Below are positions 59,192 through 64,000 of a DNA stretch of 64,000 nucleotides, piece by piece. The first letter of the stretch is position 1. Each line of letters starts with the position of its first letter. The translations under genes were made by a program, and so were the position numbers. The stretch is from Paracoccaceae bacterium (GTDB lineage Bacteria > Pseudomonadota > Alphaproteobacteria > Rhodobacterales > Rhodobacteraceae), in NCBI GenBank assembly GCA_003605175.1, contig QWDA01000002.1:124001-188000 (forward strand). The letters are read 5' to 3'. Under the pieces are notes generated by a model. It ran no database searches. It was not told the origin of the DNA and worked only from the letters and a program-made list of their open reading frames with translations.

Positions 59192-60256
59192 ATGCTCGAA
59201 GAGCAGAAAGCGGGCGGTATCTACGAAGTCCGTCAACGCGAGTTCGACCCCGCCGCGACAGACGAAAAGGATCTCGGCCCGCTCCAGCACCTTCCCGGTC
59301 TCTGGATGAACGTGGAGGAGGACGGCAGCAAGACCGACAGCCGAGGCTGGAACCTGATCGCGCTTCCCTTCGCGCAGGACGGCCATCCGCCCTACCGGCT
59401 CCTGATGAACCAGTACAACGAACAGCTGCGTTTCATGTTCGTGGACGACAAGGTGCCGAACCGGGGGGTCAAGTTCCCGCCGATGACCACCGACCAGTTC
59501 CTCGTCACGCTCGATTACCAGCAGTCGATCCGCCAGAAGAAGGCGCAGGACGATGCCGACACGCCGCTGGCCGGAGAGGGCGATCTGCCGATCCATCACG
59601 AGCCCGGCCTGTTCCTGCACATGATCAACGAGCAGACCGACGGGATCGACGTGGCGCGGCTCGCCACCGTTCCGCACGGCAACGCGGCCACCCTCATCGG
59701 CAGGTCGAAGACCTATGACGGGGCGCCGCAGAACATCGACAGCGCCTCGGGTTTCCCGATCGGCGCGCAGAGCGAAGACGACGTGGCGGCGGGCAAGACG
59801 ATCGAGCAATCGGTCGAAGAGGCGGTGAACCCGCGCGACTACCTGAACCCCTACCGCAAGTTCGCCGAGACCCCGTTCGAGGGGATCTTCAGCGTCAGGA
59901 CGCCGTTCGACACCTTGAAGAAGGCGCTCAGCTTCCTTGACGTCGAGCGGACCACCGAGCTCCGCATGACGACCGAGTTGCAGATGGCCGGGATCCACAA
60001 CATCCCGTTCATCGAGCGGCAGGCGGACGCGAACCTGATGCGCTCGGTCTTCTACATCATGGAGCTGGCGGAGAAAGTGAACGGCAAGCCCAAGCTCGCG
60101 CTGGCCTATACCCAGTTCATCTTCCTCGACTTCTTCCGCCGTCGCGACGGCGAGGCCGGGCTGATCCGCTGGCCGCATATCTCGATCAACCTGATGGAGA
60201 AGGTGGCGGAGCCGACCAAGGAAGATCCCTACATGGTCAACGTGGCAAAATACTGA
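59192..60256 (+). CDS. Conserved protein of unknown function, sometimes labelled heme-binding
   Basis: The 354-residue protein has GWNLIALPFAQDGHPPYRLLMNQYNEQLRFMFVDDKVPNRG, DQFLVTLDYQQSI, IHHEPGLFLHMIN and VARLATVPHGNAATLIG. From memory, similar proteins are annotated as heme-binding proteins, but no axial ligand motif is established here; the conserved His pairs (IHHEPGLFLH) could serve. No signal peptide. It stands alone on the plus strand with its own terminator and breaks the choX to choW order. Confidence 0.55.
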   Translation: MLEEQKAGGIYEVRQREFDPAATDEKDLGPLQHLPGLWMNVEEDGSKTDSRGWNLIALPFAQDGHPPYRLLMNQYNEQLRFMFVDDKVPNRGVKFPPMTTDQFLVTLDYQQSIRQKKAQDDADTPLAGEGDLPIHHEPGLFLHMINEQTDGIDVARLATVPHGNAATLIGRSKTYDGAPQNIDSASGFPIGAQSEDDVAAGKTIEQSVEEAVNPRDYLNPYRKFAETPFEGIFSVRTPFDTLKKALSFLDVERTTELRMTTELQMAGIHNIPFIERQADANLMRSVFYIMELAEKVNGKPKLALAYTQFIFLDFFRRRDGEAGLIRWPHISINLMEKVAEPTKEDPYMVNVAKY

Positions 60257-60266
60257 GCCACGGCTT

Positions 60267-60288
60267 GCGCGCCGGTTCGCCGGCGCGC
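60267..60288 (+). terminator. Terminator after the unknown-function gene
   Basis: GCGCGCCGG (60267-60275) pairs with CCGGCGCGC (60280-60288) around a stable TTCG loop, 11 bp after the stop. A perfect 9-bp stem, without a long T-run. Confidence 0.6.
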
Positions 60289-60346
60289 GTTCCCGGTCTT
60301 GCGGAGGGGCTCCGGACACGGAAAAGTGGCGCCGGGAGGACCCGAC

Positions 60347-60982
60347 ATGGCCATGATCTTCTACACGAACCCGATGTCGCGCGGGCGCATCGTGCGCTGG
60401 ATGCTCGAGGAGGTCGGCGCGGAATACGAGACGCGCGTCGTGGGCTACGGGCCCGAGATGAAATCGGCCGACTATCTGGGCCTCAACCCGATGGGCAAGG
60501 TGCCGACCCTCGTCCATGACGGAGCGGTCATCACCGAATGCGCCGCGATCTGCGCCTATCTGGCCGATGCCTTCCCCGAAGCGGGCCTGGCGCCGCCGCA
60601 CGGCACGCCGGAGCGCGGATCCTATTACCGCTGGCTGTTCTTCGGCGCGGGTCCGGTGGAGCAGGCGGTGATCAACGCGAGCTTCGGCTTCACCGTCGAC
60701 GATCCCCAGAAGCAGCGCCGCACCGGCTATGGCAGTCTCGACCGGGTCTGCGACACGCTGGAGAGGCTCCTTTCGGACGGCCGCGACCACATACTCGGCG
60801 AGAGCTTCAGCACGGCCGATGTCTATCTTGGCGCGCAGATCGCCTGGGGTCTGCAATTCGGCACGCTTCCCGAACGGCCCGGCTTCGGCGCCTATGCCGC
60901 CCGCATCCTCGCCCGCCCCGCCGCAATCCGGGCCCGCGAGATCGACGAGGCGCTGATGCCGCAGGACGTCCCGGCGGGATAG
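60347..60982 (+). CDS. Glutathione S-transferase family protein
   Basis: The ATG at 60347 follows GGGAGGAC. The 211-residue protein has the thioredoxin-like N-domain: IFYTNPMSRGRIVRWMLEEVGAEYETRVV, LGLNPMGKVPTLVHDGAVITECAAICAYLAD, where NPMGKVPTL and the following E-C (in place of E-S) bind glutathione. The C-domain includes LLSDGRDHILGESFSTADVYLGAQI. PMSRGR at the start replaces the usual PxSRxx site. It is a cytoplasmic detoxification or redox enzyme, with no clear link to choline uptake. Confidence 0.85.
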   Translation: MAMIFYTNPMSRGRIVRWMLEEVGAEYETRVVGYGPEMKSADYLGLNPMGKVPTLVHDGAVITECAAICAYLADAFPEAGLAPPHGTPERGSYYRWLFFGAGPVEQAVINASFGFTVDDPQKQRRTGYGSLDRVCDTLERLLSDGRDHILGESFSTADVYLGAQIAWGLQFGTLPERPGFGAYAARILARPAAIRAREIDEALMPQDVPAG

Positions 60983-60994
60983 GCGGTCGGGATT

Positions 60995-61021
60995 GCCCGG
61001 GCGCCGATCAAGCGCCCGGGC
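60995..61021. terminator. Hairpin between the GST gene and choX
   Basis: GCCCGGGCGC (60995-61004) pairs with GCGCCCGGGC (61012-61021) across a seven-base loop, between convergent genes. A perfect 10-bp stem that can end both transcripts. Confidence 0.65.
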
Positions 61022-61030
61022 CAAAGAGCC

Positions 61031-61954
61031 TCAGAGACCCAGCGCGCCCTTCGCGGCGGCCATGGCGTCGCCGCCATCCTTGCTGGTCACGCCGTCGAGC
61101 CAGGCGTCGAGCACGCCCGGATTGGCCTTGAGCCAATCGGTCGCCGCATCGGCCGGGTCCTCGCCGTCGTTCAGGATCGCCCCCATGATCTCGTTCTCCA
61201 TTTTCAGGGAGAATTCGAGATTGTTCAGGAGCTTGCCGAGATTCGGGCAGGTCTCGCCGAAGCCGGCGGTGGTGTTGGTATAGACCGTCGCGCCGCCGTA
61301 ATTCGGGCCGAACCAGTCGTCGCCATCCTCGAGATAGGTCATCTCGAAGGCCGCGTTCATCGGGTGCGGTTCCCAGCCGAGGAAGATCACCGGCTCGCCG
61401 CGGCGGTCGGCGCGCTCGACCTGGGCGAGCATGCCCTGTTCGGAGCTTTCCACGACCTCGAAGCCCTTCAGGCCGAAGGCGTCCTGGTCGATCATGTCCA
61501 TGATCAGCCGGTTGCCGTCATTGCCGGGCTCGATGCCGTAGATCTTGCCCTCGAGCTCGTCCATGTGCGCGGCGATATCGGCAAAGCTGTGGATGCCGAG
61601 ATCGGCCGCCGCCTTGTTGGCCGCGAGCGTGTATTTCGCGCCTTCGAGATTGGCGCGCACCGTGTCGACCGTGCCGGCGTCGCGGTAGGGCGCGATATCG
61701 GCTTCCATGGTCGGCATCCAGTTGCCGAGGAACACGTCCACGTCGCCGCCGGCGAGCGAGGTATAGGTCACCGGCACCGAAAGCACCTTGATGTCGGTGT
61801 CGTAGCCGAGCGCGCCGAGCAGGACGGTCGTGGCGGCCGTGGTGGCGGTGATGTCGGTCCAGCCCACATCCGAGAACACGACATTGTCGCAATCGGCCAG
61901 TGCCGGCCCGGCCAGGAGCGCGAGGCTCGCCGTCGCGGCGAGAAGGTTCTTCAT
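61031..61954 (-). CDS. choX: Choline-binding periplasmic protein
   Basis: The 307-residue protein starts MKNLLAATASLALLAGPALADC with a Sec signal ending near residue 20. DVGWTDITATTAATTVLLGALGY, VPVTYTSLAGGDVDVFLGNWMPTMEADI and VIFLGWEPHPMNAAFEMTYLEDGDDWFGPNYGG match ChoX; its choline cage of aromatic residues includes Trp in GNWMP and WEPHPM. It delivers choline to ChoW/ChoV, which lie two opposite-strand genes downstream. A BetI-type operator sits in its upstream region shared with betI. Confidence 0.93.
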   Translation of the reverse strand: MKNLLAATASLALLAGPALADCDNVVFSDVGWTDITATTAATTVLLGALGYDTDIKVLSVPVTYTSLAGGDVDVFLGNWMPTMEADIAPYRDAGTVDTVRANLEGAKYTLAANKAAADLGIHSFADIAAHMDELEGKIYGIEPGNDGNRLIMDMIDQDAFGLKGFEVVESSEQGMLAQVERADRRGEPVIFLGWEPHPMNAAFEMTYLEDGDDWFGPNYGGATVYTNTTAGFGETCPNLGKLLNNLEFSLKMENEIMGAILNDGEDPADAATDWLKANPGVLDAWLDGVTSKDGGDAMAAAKGALGL

Positions 61955-62048
61955 GAGGTTTCTCCCTGAGTTCGTTTATTGAGGATTGCCGCAATGAAGC
62001 CGAGGTGGGGCAGGGAGTGCAAGCCTCTTTCGGCGCATTTCCGGGATT

Positions 62049-62066
62049 TGATTGACTGATCAATCA
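62049..62066. promoter_or_regulatory. BetI-type operator between choX and betI
   Basis: TGATTGACTGATCAATCA is a perfect inverted repeat (arms TGATTGA/TCAATCA, four central bases) in the 159-bp divergent region. BetI sites known from other bacteria contain similar ATTGA/TCAAT arms. TTGATT at 62048-62053, overlapping it, could be the -35 of betI. BetI bound here would repress both choX and betI-betC in the absence of choline. Confidence 0.7.
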
Positions 62067-62113
62067 GCAATTGGTACCGGCGGATGAACGTTGCCATCCC
62101 CGGGGAGTAGACG

Positions 62114-62695
62114 ATGCCGAAGCTCGGTATGGAGCCGATCCGTCGCGATGCACTCGTGGCCGCGACGATCCATGAGATCGGAACGAAAGGTTCGCTCGAC
62201 GTCACTGTCGGGCAGATCGCACGGCGCGCGGGCGTTTCGCCGGCGCTGGCGCATCACTATTTCGGCACGAAGGAAGCGATCTTCCTCTCCGCGATGCGCC
62301 ATATCATGTCGATCTATGCGGGTGAGGTCCGGGCCGCGCTGGCCGGTGCGGAAACCCCGCGCGCGCGGGTCGAGGCGATCGTGCGCGCCAGCTTCGCGCC
62401 GTCGAACTTCCGGCGCGAAGTGATCGCGTCGTGGCTGATGTTCTATCTCTCCGCCCAGACCGTGCCCGAGGCGGCACGGCTCCTCGCGGTCTACAAGGGC
62501 CGGCTCGCCTCGAACCTGCGGCACTCGTTGCGGCCGTTGCTCGGGCCGCACGCGACCGAGGCCGCCGAGGGGATCGCGGCAATGATCGACGGGCTCTACA
62601 TCCGGCAGGGGCTGGCCCCCGGCGCGCAAGACGCCGGGAATGCGGCGAACCTCGTGCTGGACTATATCGGTCGGCTCGTGGAGGCGCGCCCATGA
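62114..62695 (+). CDS. betI: Choline-responsive repressor BetI
   Basis: The 193-residue TetR-family protein has the N-terminal helix-turn-helix in RRDALVAATIHEIGTKGSLDVTVGQIARRAGVSPALAHHYFGTKEAIF (residues 10-57), with VSPALAHHYFGTKE typical of BetI. The C-terminal ligand domain is short, ending YIGRLVEARP. It senses choline and controls uptake and glycine betaine synthesis. It overlaps betC by four bases and is divergent from choX. Confidence 0.93.
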   Translation: MPKLGMEPIRRDALVAATIHEIGTKGSLDVTVGQIARRAGVSPALAHHYFGTKEAIFLSAMRHIMSIYAGEVRAALAGAETPRARVEAIVRASFAPSNFRREVIASWLMFYLSAQTVPEAARLLAVYKGRLASNLRHSLRPLLGPHATEAAEGIAAMIDGLYIRQGLAPGAQDAGNAANLVLDYIGRLVEARP

Positions 62696-64000
62696 CCCGC
62701 CCCAACGTCCTGATCCTGATGGTCGACCAGCTGAATGGCACGCTGTTCCCCGACGGCCCCGCCGACTGGCTCCATGCGCCGAACCTGAAGCGGCTGGCGG
62801 CACGCTCCGTCCGGTTCCGCAATGCCTATACCGCCTCGCCGCTCTGCGCGCCGGGCCGGGCCTCGTTCATGTCGGGCCAGCTTCCGTCGCGAACGCGGGT
62901 CTACGACAACGCCGCCGAGTTCGCCTCCTCGATCCCCACCTATGCGCATCACCTGCGCCGTGCGGGCTACCGCACCTGCCTCTCGGGCAAGATGCATTTC
63001 GTCGGCCCCGATCAGCTCCACGGCTTCGAGGAGCGGCTGACGACCGACATCTACCCGGCCGATTTCGGCTGGACGCCGGACTACCGCAAGCCCGGAGAGC
63101 GGATCGACTGGTGGTATCACAACATGGGCTCGGTGACGGGCGCGGGGGTGGCCGAGATCACCAACCAGATGGAGTATGACGACGAGGTCGCCTTCATGGC
63201 GGAGCAGAAGCTCTACGACCTCGCGCGCGGCCATGACGACCGGCCCTGGTGCCTGACGGTGAGCTTCACCCATCCGCACGACCCCTATGTGGCGCGCAAG
63301 AAATTCTGGGATCTCTACGAGGATTGCGAGCACCTGCTGCCCGAGGTGCCGGCGATGGCCTACGAGGCGCACGACCCCCACGCGAAGCGGATCTTCGACG
63401 CGAACGACTGGCGGGCCTTCGACATCACCGAGGAAGACATCCGCCGCTCGCGCCGGGCCTATTTCGCCAACATCTCCTATCTCGACGAGAAGGTCGGCGG
63501 CATCCTCGACGTGCTGGAGCGGACCGTGCAGGAGGCTGCGATCCTCTTCGTCTCGGACCACGGCGACATGCTGGGCGAGCGCGGCCTCTGGTTCAAGATG
63601 TGCTTCTATGAGGGGTCGGCCCGGGTCCCGCTGATGTTGGCGGCGCCCGGCCTCGCGCCGCAGCGGATCGACGCGCCGGTCTCGACCATCGACGTGACGC
63701 CAACGCTTGCCGATCTGGCCGGGGTGTCGATGGAGGACGTCGCGCCCTGGACCGATGGCGAGACGCTGCTGCCGCTTGCCAACGGTGCGGAGCGAACCAG
63801 TGCGGTTGCGATGGAATATGCCGCCGAGGCCTCTTATGCGCCGCTCGTGTCGCTCCGCTCGGGCCGATGGAAATACAATCGCTGCGCGCTTGACCCCGAG
63901 CAGCTGTTCGACCTCGAGGCGGACCCGCATGAGCTGCGGAACCTGGCCGAGGATCCGGATCCCGGCACCGACGCGATACTGACGCAATGCCGACGCGATG
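62692..64000 (+). CDS. betC: Choline sulfatase (3' end outside the window)
   Basis: The ATG at 62692 overlaps the betI stop. 436 codons are present before the window ends. The sulfatase signature SPLCAPGRASFMSGQLPSR carries the Cys (about residue 53) turned into formylglycine, LILMVDQLNG gives metal-binding Asp and nearby residues, and VSDHGDMLGERGLWFKM completes the site. THPHDPYV is typical of choline sulfatase. It releases choline from choline-O-sulfate, feeding betaine synthesis; betB and betA probably follow beyond the edge. The family is normally about 500 residues, so roughly the last 70 are missing. Confidence 0.93.
   Translation, partial: MTRPNVLILMVDQLNGTLFPDGPADWLHAPNLKRLAARSVRFRNAYTASPLCAPGRASFMSGQLPSRTRVYDNAAEFASSIPTYAHHLRRAGYRTCLSGKMHFVGPDQLHGFEERLTTDIYPADFGWTPDYRKPGERIDWWYHNMGSVTGAGVAEITNQMEYDDEVAFMAEQKLYDLARGHDDRPWCLTVSFTHPHDPYVARKKFWDLYEDCEHLLPEVPAMAYEAHDPHAKRIFDANDWRAFDITEEDIRRSRRAYFANISYLDEKVGGILDVLERTVQEAAILFVSDHGDMLGERGLWFKMCFYEGSARVPLMLAAPGLAPQRIDAPVSTIDVTPTLADLAGVSMEDVAPWTDGETLLPLANGAERTSAVAMEYAAEASYAPLVSLRSGRWKYNRCALDPEQLFDLEADPHELRNLAEDPDPGTDAILTQCRRD

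Overview
The window is about 64 kb of high-GC chromosomal DNA. It looks like an alphaproteobacterium of the Rhodobacteraceae (Roseobacter/Rhodovulum type). The call rests on the set and order of genes: a SUV3-like helicase, S4 protein, 7Fe ferredoxin and CarD in a row; choline ABC transporter genes next to betI-betC; a Hint-domain RTX protein; an ScfR-like regulator; and twin-arginine or Sec solute-binding proteins feeding several ABC transporters. No rRNA, tRNA, CRISPR array, intact insertion sequence or prophage was recognised. Organism assignment is an inference from gene content, not from a marker gene.

Layout. 0-2 kb: 5' end of an AlkZ-like winged-helix protein (minus), an inositol 2-dehydrogenase-like oxidoreductase and a flavodoxin-like protein. 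2.1-3.3 kb: a visibly AT-richer islet with a DUF6471-like small protein overlapping a membrane protein of unknown function. 3.4-11.2 kb: a GntR/GNAT pair diverging from a polyamine-type ABC transporter operon that continues into a hydantoin/Asp-Glu racemase-like protein, an NTF2-like protein and a PuuE-like polysaccharide deacetylase; this looks like an uptake-plus-catabolism unit for a small nitrogen compound. 11.4-18.2 kb: rhodanese, SUV3-like RNA helicase, S4 protein, ferredoxin, CarD, Kef-type antiporter. 18.2-19.9 kb: Lrp regulator diverging from 4-hydroxyphenylpyruvate dioxygenase. 19.9-26.1 kb: a GspL/PilP-like composite membrane protein, two tandem SIMPL proteins, O-acetylhomoserine sulfhydrylase, a decayed stretch and a GAF protein. 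26.3-33.1 kb: a complete liv-type branched-chain/amide ABC operon (livKHMGF order) facing an ScfR-like regulator. 33.1-37 kb: tgt and lon convergent. 37.3-41.9 kb: Hint/RTX protein, a 78-aa protein, a 37-aa entericidin-like lipoprotein, a YejA-like solute-binding protein, and a candidate intergenic small RNA. 41.9-48 kb: MFS transporter, 3-hydroxybutyrate dehydrogenase, patatin, DUF502 protein, pseudouridine catabolism pair. 48-54 kb: purS and purQ separated by an alcohol dehydrogenase and a tandem SpoIIAA-like protein, then dctB-dctD. 54-57 kb: DUF1185, Rieske oxygenase and enamidase-like amidohydrolase. 57-64 kb: choline uptake and betaine synthesis genes (choV, choW, choX, betI, betC), with two unrelated genes lying inside the transporter set.

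Non-coding structure is a main point of interest. A 45-bp element made of three 11-bp units (ACAACCYGTAC) with constant flanks occurs three times (11.3, 23.4 and 34.2 kb), twice directly after a stop codon. Two operons carry a strong hairpin just after the solute-binding protein gene. Well-spaced promoter candidates can be read ahead of the liv operon, the YejA-like gene, the small RNA candidate and lon (heat-shock type). All functional assignments come from recognising motifs by eye; no similarity search was run.
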